Shown: in pieces, positions 1-10,473 of the stretch
Layout: the number at the start of each line of letters is the position of its first letter
Numbering within the stretch: position 1 is the first letter of the stretch
Assembly (NCBI GenBank): GCA_026770025.1
Contig: JAMXDE010000006.1
Location: 2,486,001-2,550,000 of the forward strand
Direction: 5' to 3'
Length of the DNA: 64,000 nucleotides
DNA from: Craspedostauros australis
Lineage: Eukaryota; Bacillariophyta; Bacillariophyceae; Mastogloiales; Achnanthaceae
Notes under the pieces: generated by a model
Database searches by the model: none
Told to the model about the DNA's origin: nothing
What the model saw: only the letters and a program-made list of their open reading frames with translations
Made by a program: the position numbers and the translations under genes

Positions 1-1170
1 AATATGTATGATGCCCTCTTCGCAGGTTTCGTTTCGCATCTATTTGTATAGTAGGACCGGACACCGAGTGCTTATGTTCACTTCGAAGCGTTCAGTAGGT
101 GATGACCATCAATGGAGACTCCAAAGCCGACATGTATGGTGCAAGCACAGTTGCTCGTGTACGAGTACGCGTCTCGATCAAATGCAACGCCTCCTTGTTG
201 GCCGTGTCTCTTTGGCAATGTTGATGCGGAAGATTCGCCCCCGTTGAGCACTCGGACGAGCAGAGTGATGCCAATGCAAAGCAGCTGTGTGTGGTACTCG
301 CACGGTACGTGAGCTAATTGATCTGCTCGCAATGTGGCGGAGAAAAAGTGAGGTGGCTGGACAATGGAGTATGGTGCGGGTATGTATGGTATAATAGGTG
401 GCAGGCAACTTCACCAATGCCTTCCGGTGACGATAGATGCATTCGTACTTCCGTAGGTCGTACTTGTACGAGTATGCCTCCTGTGGCTCGTATGGTGTTG
501 CTATGATGCCCCACCGCACGAATGCGATGTTCTGAAGCAGCGGATCACGTCGCAGCCTCTCCTCTCGCTCTCTATCTGGGCCCTCTCTCTATCTATCTGG
601 CTCTCACAATCTGGAGATGGCGTGCCTTTGCACACGCAATACCCAGAACATGATTGATGTGCATCGATGATGGACTGCCGATCCTGCACTCGCGCACGAA
701 CTACCCTCCACCGTCAGCTTCACGATCGCCTTGCTCTACTTCTGATCGGTCGCCGTCTTGTATGGCGACAAATTCGTGCGGACACTTGCGACGCACCAAA
801 TTGTGGCGAGTCATGCACATCTTCAGTCGTGTTGGATGGCGCAAGTCGGACGGCGCAATTTGGATCCCGACAGGAGTCGTGAACGTCGCTTGCGCGGCAT
901 GAACTTCGACAACTCCGATTCGAAGTCCGGGAACTCGCGCTCTTTCTGTTTCTGCTCATCGTTTGGGAAGAAGTCAGTCATGGAAAACCATGCACGTGAA
1001 TGAATATGTCGTACTTTTATCTAATACTATTATTACCGCGTATCCCATGTTGAATTGAAAACGGGATGACAGGGAGATCGATCTCAGCGCTCTTCTACCG
1101 AAGAGCAAGACTCACTCTCACACATTCGTAGAATACATGCAACTCTCCTGAAGTCTCCTTGCTTTCGTTC
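1..1170. other. No gene recognised
   Basis: Short overlapping open frames on both strands with no convincing protein-like composition. Contains pyrimidine-rich simple sequence around 555-610 and two copies of the octamer TACGAGTA (170-177 and 467-474), discussed in the findings. The right end is the 3' flank of the minus-strand SET-like gene. Confidence 0.5.
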
Positions 1171-2106
1171 TTATTTCTTCTCCTTGGCTGCGGCTGCTGC
1201 TTCCGGCGTATCGTACTTTCCGGTGCTAAGCGCGGTAGTCGTCTCGCCCCAATCGCCAAGGCCGAGATCGATCCACCCTTGCAGATCCTCGAAGGCGTCG
1301 TACTTCGTCACGAGCTGGTCTCCCGCCTCGATGTCTCTGATGGCCACCTGGTAGTACGATTCGGTTGCATTGTCGAACCAGGTTGCGATGTTCTGCGCCA
1401 TCACGTCGTCGCCCATCGACAGCCACTCGAAGTCTCCGAAAGTGGCAGAATTGATCAGCGAACCTTCATCGAGATCGACGCACACCTCCATGTCCAATGT
1501 GTACGCCCAGTCCATGACATCGCATGCCACGTAATCTGGCAGCACAGAGAGGAAGAAGCGGAACTTCCGGCCGGTCGAGAAGCACGCCTCGTAGGCTCCT
1601 TCCCACACCTTCGTGCCGTTCGCAATTGCGCCAGTGGCAAAGACGGCCCTTCCAGCCTTGGGTATTTGCTTAACCTCGAATGGCACGAGGAAGCCATCGT
1701 CAAAGTCGATGGGCACCGCAGCTTCGCCAGGCCCGTTGATGCCCATGAAAGCACCGCGCAACATCGCCCAGACGGATTCGTTGTGGATCGGGCGCTCGCC
1801 CAGGAACTTGTCGCAGTCGAGGATGTCGTCGTAGACGGTTTGCAACGTCAGATTCGCCTCCTTCCACCAACCCCGATCATCCTCGTCATGATCACCATCC
1901 TTGCCGTCATCCTCGTCATCGTCATCTTCCGCGATGACGCTGGCGGTGGTGTTGCTCGCAACATCCTCGTTTGCACAGGATCCAGATGCAACGTCGGTGT
2001 CGCCCTCCGCCTTCGTCGCTGTGGCAGACTCTTCCGAAGCCAACGCGTGCGAGTGGCTGCTCAGCACGCATGCCAGCCAAGCACAAAGGAGCAGGAGCGA
2101 TCTCAT
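1171..2106 (-). CDS. Secreted SET-domain-like protein
   Basis: A 311-residue single-exon protein starting at the ATG at 2106. Residues 1-23 form a signal peptide (MRSLLLLCAWLACVLSS then A-rich), so the product should enter the secretory route. An acidic linker (about 60-78) follows, then a SET-like core: N-terminal part at about 146-170 (IPKAGRAVFATGAIANGTKV, like the K-G-R-G-L-F-A start of SET) and C-terminal part at about 250-272 (YYQVAIRDIEAGDQLVTKYD, like the R-D-I-x-x-G-E-E-L-x-x-D-Y end). The canonical N-H-S-C is not evident; the region reads MGDDVMAQNI, so methyltransferase activity is doubtful. Several N-x-S/T sequons fit a secreted glycoprotein. The phrase ACDVMDW recurs in secreted SET-like proteins of diatoms as I know them. 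Substrate unknown. Confidence 0.72.
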   Translation of the reverse strand: MRSLLLLCAWLACVLSSHSHALASEESATATKAEGDTDVASGSCANEDVASNTTASVIAEDDDDEDDGKDGDHDEDDRGWWKEANLTLQTVYDDILDCDKFLGERPIHNESVWAMLRGAFMGINGPGEAAVPIDFDDGFLVPFEVKQIPKAGRAVFATGAIANGTKVWEGAYEACFSTGRKFRFFLSVLPDYVACDVMDWAYTLDMEVCVDLDEGSLINSATFGDFEWLSMGDDVMAQNIATWFDNATESYYQVAIRDIEAGDQLVTKYDAFEDLQGWIDLGLGDWGETTTALSTGKYDTPEAAAAAKEKK

Positions 2107-4503
2107 CGTGATGTCTTACTTTCGTTGAAGTGTGTGTGAGAGTGTCAGATTGTTGAATATTATAAAAAGTATGGGTGTGTGGGTATGTGCGCAAGATGGT
2201 TGGCTGCGATGGTTGTGCGGCTGAAGTGATGCGTGATGGGACAAAACGAGATCCGTCATTGTTCGCGGCAATGCTATCGATTTGGTTCGGCTGTTTTGTT
2301 CGCGGACGATGTACTTTGTCCGTTTAGTATCGTGAGAAGTTGACGAACTCTTCAGAAGTGATGTGGGCAAACATACAAGGCGTGACAAATACAAACAGAC
2401 AAGTTTGAAACGTGTTCACATACAACTAGAATCGTGGACAGACAACACTGCAGACAAACAGACAATCGTGGATGAAAACGTGTGGTCATGAAGAAGACAA
2501 TGCTCGAATGTGGTAACAACAAACGCCAGCGACACTGTATCGTCCCGCGGTGTGAACACGATCACTGGCACACGTCGCAAGCTGCAAGTCGCGAGCTGGA
2601 TTCACGATCACAAACAGGTCGTATCCTGCTACCGAGAGAAGAACAGAAAAGGAGTGAAGGAGGCAGAGTAAGTTGGAGCTGCGCAAAGAGCTTCAAATCG
2701 GCACAGCGCTGCAGCGGGTGGAAGATGAGGGGAACCAACACGCCATCAATCATGACCAACTTCAAAACCTGTTGACATTCAAATCGTGACGCGGGTAAAT
2801 TTCCGTTTCTGAAAGCTCATCGAGTGCTGCGACCCTGTTCCGGTTAAATTGTTGAAGCCCAAATCAGTCGATCGAGTCACAATAATGGCTCCGCAGCGTC
2901 GTCCGCAATTCACAAGGGAGTGGACTTCGGGATGTTCTGATGCCAACGGTTTCGCTCACCACATTCCAAAGGCACCCCAGTGACGAACACGTGGTTGGTA
3001 GCAAACCGCCCCTCAACGGAAGGTCAATGACACAGACGTGTGAAGCGAGATGAGGACAGCAACATCCATGAACTCGTGATCAGCACTTAAGCAAGGAGCA
3101 AGACGCCTCGCTCCATCGTCCTCTGTGATAAGAGTTGTTGTGTTTCCGGGAGCCCCCGCAGAGAAGGGGCAATGGCAACAGCGCCGCGAACGTCTTTCAT
3201 TGATGGGCGGGACGGTTAATAGAGTACTACTATACCCGTAATCAGAACCAAAGCCCAGCAACATCTGCGCGAGACTGGAGACAAAAAAGCGGAAGGGAGA
3301 CAAGGACCTCGGACCAATTCAACAACCAGTCAACCATTGACACCATCCACGCGGTCGGTTGATCAGCCGGTCAACTAACCGAGACACAACAAATATGCAT
3401 GTAGTGATGTTGTTGATCCCTCCGTCGCGTCTGTGGACGAAACTACGATCTACGACCTGCTCGTGGTACAATTGCAGGGTTGTTGCGACCCGCACATCGG
3501 TGAGCGAGTGCCAAAAGGGATCGATGGAAGCGATCAACGGGATCCACCAGGAAGCACGCCAAGATGGAGACAGAGAAAGAGCAACGAGGCGGCGATAAAT
3601 CAAATCGCCGTTTGTATCCGAAAAAGAAGTTGCGATGAGAGTGGATGGCACCTTCGGACCAAGCGATGTCGTGACAGCACAATGCGTGCAAACGCCGAGC
3701 GAAGAACGTAAAGAAACCACATGGACTGCGAATGACAACGGCGTCCGCACGCAGACCGCCCATGTACGCCTTCGGCAGCGAAACACGCAGTCGGACGACT
3801 CAGCGAAAACGAAGAGAACAGCGTTCTGGGAAGCGAAAGGGAAACGCAAAGATCACATGACAAAAGCCAGGAGTCCACTCGAACTGTCACCGCAACGTGT
3901 CTTTGTACAGAATGATAATTCCATTGAAAACGCAGCACCCATCCGCCTCCGGCATTCGTATCAGGGAAAGAGGATACGCCGACCATTACAACAACGACAC
4001 CGCCAACCGCATCCGCCAGGAGGGACGAATTGGCCTTTGCTGGCAGCTCCTGCTGGCAGCTTGTCGCGCATCACATTTTCGATGCTCGGGCCTCTCGGCA
4101 CAACTTCTGACGCAGATCAACCGGATACAACGCAACCAAACGCATCCAAACGCAACCAAACACAACCCTGCCACCGACACGTTCAAAAGAGACCAGAGGA
4201 TACTCGTACAGCTAGCCCAGGAAATCTGCTGAAGAATCCCTGCCCATCCAGAGAGCCCTCCCCCGGCCACAATTTGGACCAACAACGCATCAGCAGACAG
4301 AGTACGGCACCATACCCTTGCACCTACTCGTATTCTGCGAACACACCAGCAAAGAGGAACGCACACAGCAGCAGATGCACGAACATAAATCACAGAAGCA
4401 ACAGCCAGTATTTTCAACAGCATCCAAGCACCGCAACTCGCAACAACAGCAACAGTGGTAAACAGCATCCGCACAGCAACGTCTATCCAATACCAGCAGC
4501 ACC
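2107..4503. other. Intergenic; no gene recognised
   Basis: No convincing coding sequence. The left end is the promoter side of the SET-like gene, with a TATA-like AT-rich stretch at about 2157-2168. The right end (about 3850-4503) is C/A-rich with short direct repeats (CAAACGCA-type, about 4135-4168) and one TACTCGTA octamer (4325-4332), and probably serves as 5' flank and leader of the gene at 4504. The 390-codon frame at 3635-4807 runs through this leader and into the next gene in another frame; it was not taken as real. Confidence 0.4.
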
Positions 4504-5121
4504 ATGCCATTCTCGGCACTGGATGAGTTCATGTCCAACCTGTGCCGTTCCTCTCTGTCAGAGGGAAGCGATCGGCCCCGTGTGCACATCGTCCGAGATG
4601 ATGCCAGATCGTCATTCGGGAGCGGCGGGGGCAGCTGCCGCAGCATCGACAGCCGCGGGTTCGGCGGAAGCTTCAACCAGGCCGGGGCTATTGGCCTGTT
4701 CACATCAACATCGTCACTGGATGAAATCTCGATTGCCACAAGTGCAGACGGCGCAGATCACGAGGAGTGCCCGCACGACGGCAGCGAACGTCAGCGTGGT
4801 GCAATGAGTTCAGCACTGCCTCCACCCACGCAACCAAACGCATCGGCGTTAATGGCGATGGGAGTCGGTGACGACTATGACGCCCCGCATGCCTTCTCCA
4901 GTACCAGCAGTAGTCGCCGACGGCGTCTTTTCTCCGAAAGCAAGGCAGCAACACTGTCCAACATGGATGCTCCTCCTCCGCCCCCTCCACACATCGCTGC
5001 GAGTCCTCTCATGTACGAAGCACCAAATTCGTGCGAGCGAGAACCAGCGCAAGACAAACGGTTAGGTCCAGCATCCCGCAGTCGCCGCCAGCGAATACGG
5101 CCGTCTCAATTCTCGTCATGA
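4504..5121 (+). CDS. Hypothetical Ser/Pro/Gly-rich protein
   Basis: Open frame of 205 codons from ATG 4504 (context ccagcagcaccATGcc) to TGA 5119-5121. The product begins MPFSALDEFMSNLCRSSLSE, then Gly/Ser-rich segments, an acidic patch, a run of six prolines (about residue 160) and a basic R-R-R-R-L-F-S segment followed by a basic C terminus. No known domain. The composition fits the low-complexity nuclear or cytoplasmic proteins common in diatoms. The start was chosen because composition changes at this Met and the upstream DNA looks like a leader. It could be an exon of a larger gene, though no clear splice sites were seen. Confidence 0.45.
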   Translation: MPFSALDEFMSNLCRSSLSEGSDRPRVHIVRDDARSSFGSGGGSCRSIDSRGFGGSFNQAGAIGLFTSTSSLDEISIATSADGADHEECPHDGSERQRGAMSSALPPPTQPNASALMAMGVGDDYDAPHAFSSTSSSRRRRLFSESKAATLSNMDAPPPPPPHIAASPLMYEAPNSCEREPAQDKRLGPASRSRRQRIRPSQFSS

Positions 5122-5748
5122 CGAGGCAAAGAGCAAGACAAAGCGAAGGCAGAGTGGCACGATATGATATAGATACAAGTGCACTCGTGGTGTGAAAGAG
5201 TACGATAGACCAACGCAAAGATGCAGCCGCTGGAGCAGCAACGACATGCGTGCGCACGCATAGCATCGTGATCCAGCGACAACGATTATCCATAGGGACA
5301 CAACTGCACACGAAACGCTTCTGTACTAACGTGCGAGTATACACGCAGCGGTGGCGGTACTGTCCCCGGCTCCATGCCAATGTTAGCATACTACAGATTG
5401 ATACTCTAGGAGACTACTCCGTGATACCCGTTTGTGCTTTGGTGCTTCCTCGTCTTCGTGCTCATGATCGTTCTCGCACACTACGCACTGCAGAGGGAGC
5501 GAGTATTGGTATGGCGCATTGGTGCAGTTGTAGCTGCAGCTGCAACCGCAGAGAGATATCCTCTGCGGTCAGGCTTCCCTGGCACATCACGACGACGCTA
5601 CTCCAGTATGTGTTCCGGGTTGCTGGCAATACTCGCTACACAACTCGTCTCCAATCCCACTTCCGCGATGGGACATCACGTTCATGCAACCGTCTTGGTA
5701 TCAGAAGCCACGCACAACGCCATTAGGCACAAGAAAGAGCGGTGATGG
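5122..5748. other. Intergenic; no gene recognised
   Basis: Only short frames of unremarkable composition on both strands. A hydrophobic 103-codon plus-strand frame (5434-5745) was considered but has no other support. Confidence 0.4.
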
Positions 5749-6216
5749 TCAAGGGCAGCTGGAGCGGAGGGGGAAATCGGTACCAGGAAGAGCGAAATCG
5801 CGGATCTCCTGACGCGATGGCAAAAAATGCGTGTATCTCACAACATCTTTCTCCGAAACGCCGCCTCCGTGAAACGAACATGCCGTCTCTCCGAAGATCA
5901 CGTACAAACTCGATTTGAGGGAACGGAGCGCTTCTTCATCGCATTCCATTGCGGCTCGTTCCTGGACAGTGGTGATAGTATGCAGAGTAAACGTGCCGAC
6001 GAGCCAGTTGTGAGTTTTTCTCTTGTGGTTGCACTCGCATGAGACCAGCAGTGTGATCTTTTGACCTCAGATGCAATACTCTTTGAATACTCGAACCGGA
6101 AGCGCATTCGCATCATCATACTCCACAATTGTTACCAGTGTCCGTGTCGTATCATTCGGCAAGGTCTCCTCCATCAGTCTCTGGATTCTCATCGAAGTAT
6201 GTGTAGCACCGTGCAT
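5749..6216 (-). other. Protein-like open frame with one in-frame TGA
   Basis: On the minus strand one frame is open from above ATG 6216 (another ATG at 6192) to TGA 5749-5751 except for a single TGA at 6067-6069. The upstream part includes MEETLPNDTTRTLVTIVEYD and ends FKEYCI before the TGA. The downstream part begins GQKITLLVSCECNHKRKTHN and carries 105 codons of globular-looking protein. The plus-strand frame in the same register (5827-6042 and upstream) is also open, so coding cannot be assigned with certainty. Possible readings are a decayed gene, a sequence error, an unrecognised exon boundary (the bases before GGTCAAAAG end in GAG), or TGA recoding. No family recognised. Confidence 0.25.
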
Positions 6217-7071
6217 TTGGGGCCACTTTTTCGCTCAGGGTGGAGCATGAGACACGGTGTCAAAGTATCCAGCAAGGACACTATGTTCGCCTGCATTCTC
6301 TGCTCTTGCCATGGAATAGCACCTTGGTTCAAGTATAGTACTGTACTCTACGTGTGTTTTACTACAGTTCGATATGTGAATACGCTTGCTCGAGTGCATC
6401 AAGTGTGACTCTTCGGAATCGTTGGCGGAAAAGTAGAGCAGAGTATTCGAATTGTACCCTATCCCCCATCCGCATCGGAGGTTCCTGCCTGGCAGCTTCA
6501 CTAGGTACTGCGGTGGTCGTGAGGTGGTCCTGAAACGTAGAGCAGCCGCTGAGGTGCGAAAGTGGCTTTCTTGCGACCCACACAGGACCATCGCACACCA
6601 CCGCAACGTGCAAGTACACGATAGTGCATCTCCTCGACCTATTCTCGAAAGACGATAGTGCGCGTGCTGTATGGTACGAGCTGTTGTGCGGGCATGTACT
6701 ATTGTTTTACTCGTATACTCATCTGGTTGGAATCGGCCGGTACGCAGATCACATGTGCGCAAGACCTTCTGAACAACCGCCAATGTGATCGTGTATGAAG
6801 ATGATTCCCTCAATGAAACATGCTCGTCACACATGCATTCAATCATTTTGAGCTGTCTCTGTTGCCTCCTTTGCTGACGTCCTTGATGTTGTAGAGGCTG
6901 TGGTAGTGCCAGTGACGCTGGTGGAGATTGCAAAGCAATCCGAGGATTCCTGACGAATGTCATCGATCTCTGACATCGCAAAGGATGTCGGAGATGAATC
7001 AAAGTGCATTCCTGCAGGATTCGTGCAGTGTAGTACATATGCACTATGTGCATCAAGGTGAGGTGGCCAAG
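6217..7071. other. Intergenic; no gene recognised
   Basis: A 273-codon minus frame (6235-7056) spans the region, but its Cys/His/Arg-rich composition looks like non-coding translation. A second minus frame (6839-7189) ends in a Thr/Ser/Asp-rich tail that looks more protein-like but overlaps the 7072-8025 gene in another frame. Contains one TACTCGTA octamer (6708-6715). Confidence 0.35.
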
Positions 7072-8025
7072 TCAAACGCTTGAAGAGCGACTTCTTCGTT
7101 TGTTGGAAGACTTTGAGATGAGGCGGTTCGTGTACTTCGACAAATGCGACGGCGATGGCGGAAGAGGTGATAACGACGTTGAAGAGCACTGGTAGGAAGG
7201 TGGTGTGTCTTTACCACGTCTTCCTCTCTCGTAGTTTGGTGCTTTTGACCGTAGTCTTGTTGAGCTGGCATGACAGCATTGAGTCATCAACGATGGGATA
7301 TGTTGCGACACCGAGCATGATGATGGCGACGATGATGAACATGATAATGATACTGAGAATGACGACGTCGATGTCGATGTCGACGACATTGAAGATACTG
7401 TGGGAGATAGCATCAATGTCGGTTCGTCATTGTAGCTCCGATCACCACCATCACGACGATCATCAAATGCATGATTCGAGATGCTCACCGACGGGATGAG
7501 CTGAGTTCGGGAAACACAGGTCTTGCGAAACGAATCTTGTCTTGTGGGGCGTGTCAGCTGAGTGCAGCACTCTCTCTCATTTTGGAATCTGGTCCATCGA
7601 GACGGCAGTGGCGGCGGTCTTGCAGGTTGTCCATCGTAGCACATGGACTGACGATGGAGTGCAAAATCTTTGCAGCAACTCTTCGACATGGTCTTGTTGC
7701 CATCATGCTTTGCTGGGTAGGTATCACTTGGACTACGCGTCAGCGCAAAGTCACGATTGAACAAGATTGGCGATATGGGTGTGCATGGGGCGGCCTCGCT
7801 CCATCTCGAGATGCCGTGGTTGGCGCGTGGAGATTTCAAACCTGAGAGGGATCTGTGTGGCTGGAGAGAGCGGCATCTTCGGTTGGACGAGCTCTTCCTT
7901 GTGGGCTTGTCGGTTCGGGGTCTTGGTGCTTTGGCGTTGTCGTCTTGGATGACGACCTTCTCGTTTGCTGAGGTTGACAGAAGCAACTGCGTCATGAACA
8001 AATCCAGAGGCGTGACGACGGTCAT
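7072..8025 (-). CDS. Hypothetical Ser/Arg/Pro-rich protein with S-R-W motifs
   Basis: A 317-residue frame from ATG 8025 to the stop at 7072. Starts MTVVTPLDLFMTQLLLSTSA, then basic Ser/Arg/Pro segments (TRKSSSNRRCRSLQPHRSLS), two short S-R-W elements (GISRWSEAAP about residue 74 and LPSRWTRFQ about 142) and a Ser/Thr-rich run near residues 205-240 (SSMSSTSTSTSSFSVSLSCS). No folded domain recognised. The pattern resembles phospho-rich disordered proteins of diatoms. A TACGAGTA octamer lies about 40 bp upstream of the start (8065-8072). Function unknown; part of the 3' end may be wrong if an intron is present. Confidence 0.5.
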   Translation of the reverse strand: MTVVTPLDLFMTQLLLSTSANEKVVIQDDNAKAPRPRTDKPTRKSSSNRRCRSLQPHRSLSGLKSPRANHGISRWSEAAPCTPISPILFNRDFALTRSPSDTYPAKHDGNKTMSKSCCKDFALHRQSMCYDGQPARPPPLPSRWTRFQNERECCTQLTRPTRQDSFRKTCVSRTQLIPSVSISNHAFDDRRDGGDRSYNDEPTLMLSPTVSSMSSTSTSTSSFSVSLSCSSSSPSSCSVSQHIPSLMTQCCHASSTRLRSKAPNYERGRRGKDTPPSYQCSSTSLSPLPPSPSHLSKYTNRLISKSSNKRRSRSSSV

Positions 8026-8578
8026 GGTACATCCGATGCGGTTTGGTGCAGTTGACGGCTACTCTACGAGTATTCTGTTGGATCTGGCGAAAGAGGTTGC
8101 GATCAGGATTGCAGGTAGGAGTGTGTGTGCATATGTTGCCGTCTTGTTTGCCGCAGTTGTCGGTTCTGGTTTCTTCTCGTTTTGTTTCGTTTCGTTTGAT
8201 TTGATTTGATTTCAGCAGAAGTCAGATTTGTGTGACGGAGGATGATCGAACTCACCAATCAACCCAACAGAGATGCCCGCGTCGCTTGCGTGCGGTTGCC
8301 TTCCCCAAGACTGTCTTGCTTGCATCACAGCGATTCCGTGCTCTGCCTCCCTCTGCCTTGCTCTGTCTTGTGCTGTCTCGCATCGTCTCTCTCTGGGGGA
8401 GGGGATACAAAAGCACAAGGGACTGCAACGAAATGCGATGACAGAAATGGAGGCAGAGAGCAGAAACGACCACCAACATCTCTTCGCGTAGCTTCAATCT
8501 CTTCTTGACGAACTTGGCACCAACACTCGCAGGGAACGCTGAGGTTACTCGCCATCAAATGGTGCTACCCGATCGTCT
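8026..8578. other. Intergenic; no gene recognised
   Basis: Promoter side of the 7072-8025 gene on the left. A repeated TTTGATTTGATTTGATTT stretch sits at about 8194-8213. No coding signal. Confidence 0.4.
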
Positions 8579-9211
8579 TCACTTTTTGATGTGTCTCGGA
8601 AGTATTGACAGACAGTCCTGAGCATAACGTGCGGTGTCTTTGATGGCTTCGCCTTCGCAGACAGAAACATCACCGGCTTGTATGTTGAATCGGCCATCGA
8701 ATAGGTCCTGCTGTTCTTTGTTGCGAATGCTGCTGCTTTCCTCACAAATATCATCATTGTCGCCTTACTTAATCTTCATCCCTCGTTTCGACACACGCAT
8801 TCTGCGCATTCACGGGACCTCTGCTCCTTGTTCGCGGTCTGGGTGATGATGCTCTTGCGCCGTCGTCTTCCACAAGGCGTCACGCGCAGCACAAGAAATC
8901 AGAAGGAGCGATGATCCTGTCCAATCGCATCACTGGGGACTGAATAGAATAAATTTGTGCAGCGAGAAAGTGTCAGCCAGAGGACCTTGTGACGCTATGG
9001 TCTTGTTGATACTTGGTGGCAACATTGCGTCGCTGTTTGTCAACACCACATCTGCCCACGAGGATCATTGATTGATCGCGCCACTTGGCAGACGTGCAGG
9101 AGGTTGGACACCATCGCGAGCAGGATCTCCAAAGATACGTTCATCTGATCCATTCTGCTCCTCGCTGTTCGTTTGTTCGTTCGTTGGAGAGAGGATATGC
9201 TCTGGATTGGA
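8579..9211 (-). pseudogene. Possible remnant or unresolved multi-exon gene
   Basis: Two stretches of protein-like translation lie on the minus strand. One runs from about 9201 to TGA 9065-9067 and includes HILSPTNEQTNSEEQNG and then DERIFGDPARDGVQPP. The other runs from about 8764 to TGA 8579-8581 and includes CEESSSIRNKEQQDLFDGRF and ends ILPRHIKK. They are about 300 bp apart and may be exons of one gene or pieces of a decayed mobile-element protein. No splice pair joins them convincingly and no family is recognised. Confidence 0.22.
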
Positions 9212-10122
9212 GACATGTCAATCCATCACTACTATCGCAACACTTGCTCGCCAATATAGCACCACCGCAACGTGCGTAGGCAAGCCGCTTCAATCCAAAG
9301 CAGCAGCACTCTCCAGAGAGACTGCATGTTGCTGTCCCAGCTTGTTCGTACGCAAGGCGACTAGCGACGGCATTATCTTGAGTCCTATTCCGTCCAATCT
9401 CTGGTGAACGTGAATGCATCAGATGCTCACAGGCGTGCGTCGCAGGTGAGCGCACCATGATCGAGGAAGGGACAGGAGTAGCGCGAATCCACGTCTGCGT
9501 CCAAACGCATCAAAGGCCTCACCTCCTCTGGTTTCGGTCGTCATCTTTCACTACTCGCACATTCAGCAACATCTGTGATCTAATTGTCGCCAGCTTTAGA
9601 TCCAAGCCCCCGGTTCTCCGATGGTACTCCAGGCAACGACACGAAAAGGGATTGGTCGTATCTGCGCATGGTCAGAGCCAGTGATCGTTAACATGACTAT
9701 ATAGAATAGTTTGGACTTGTTTGTGTGTTGGATCTTGCGACGAGGTCAGTAGTGAAAGCGCCCTTGCGTCGAGACACGGACGTCTCTTTTGGAGAGGACA
9801 ATGTGGCATGGTATAGCACTCTGATGTGGATCGTATTCCGCTGCGAGCCGCTTGTACATATCTGTGTTTCCACTGACACAAGTGCTCTGGAGTAGAGTGT
9901 GTGTGTAGGTCGGAGGTGTGCCGTTGGTGTCTTGAGAGTTTGATCAGATCTTTTTGCGGGCGCTTGGGTTGGTGGGCTACTCCTGCGAGACGTGGTTGGT
10001 CCAGACTCGAGAAGCTTGCGCTGTGCAACAATAACCATTGCTTCACGCCAGTCCCAACAGCAGAAGCGTTCGGCTTGTTGGTGCTGTTGTGAACGTCATC
10101 ATGCGGTTGGTGGGTGGGTGTG
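9212..10122. other. Intergenic; no gene recognised
   Basis: Frames on both strands are short and compositionally random. A 113-codon minus frame (9697-10038) has no recognisable features. The right end is the 3' flank of the tRNA-like gene. Confidence 0.4.
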
Positions 10123-10123
10123 T

Positions 10124-10208
10124 ATGAGAAAGGTGGAATCGAACCACAATGCCATGGTCGGCATCTGCAGTGTTCACTGCACCTGGCTCCAGCCAGGATC
10201 CTGCTCAT
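10124..10208 (-). tRNA. tRNA-Sec-like gene with anticodon loop deleted
   Basis: Read from 10208 to 10124, the 85 nt fold into the eukaryotic selenocysteine-tRNA plan. There is a 9-bp acceptor stem (ATGAGCAGG with CTTTCTCAT, one C-T mismatch and one G-T), a 6-bp D stem with 4-nt loop (CCTGGC-TGGA-GCCAGG), a long variable arm (ATGCC-GACCAT-GGCAT) and a 4-bp T stem with TTCGATT loop (GTGG/CCAC). The T-arm plus CCTTTC matches the conserved end of known tRNA-Sec. The anticodon arm reads GCAGT-GAAC-ACTGC, three bases short of the expected 7-nt loop, and holds no TCA. The base after the acceptor is A, not the usual G73, and no T-run follows. It is either a pseudogene or a sequence error in a real tRNA-Sec. 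Confidence 0.5.
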
Positions 10209-10473
10209 TGTTGGATGTAACTGTGTTATTGAACTTCATAGGAATCCCATGAACTACTACGCATCGAACACATTCTCAATCATCCCCAACCTCTTCATAT
10301 CTGACATGCGCCGACGAGACGAATATGACAGTGAGCCTCGTCACTTCGAGAGTGAGTCACCAGCCAAACTTTTGGGGAATAAGTGTAGTGTACAACAGGT
10401 TACCGTCAGCAGTGCGCTTGGACGTTTGTCTTCGTTTCGGGTGGGTGTTTTCTTTAGTTGCGTTTCTTCTCGG
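10209..10473. other. 3' flank of eL8
   Basis: Short spacer between the tRNA-like gene and the eL8 stop codon, both on the minus strand. No separate feature recognised. Confidence 0.4.

Noticed and set aside
1159-2139. Plus-strand 326-codon frame
   Set aside because: Antisense of the SET-like gene; the minus frame has a signal peptide and SET motifs.
3635-4807. Plus-strand 390-codon frame
   Set aside because: Composition looks like translated leader, and its 3' part overlaps the better frame at 4504-5121.
6235-7056. Minus-strand 273-codon frame
   Set aside because: Random-looking Cys/His/Arg-rich composition, no domain, no signal.
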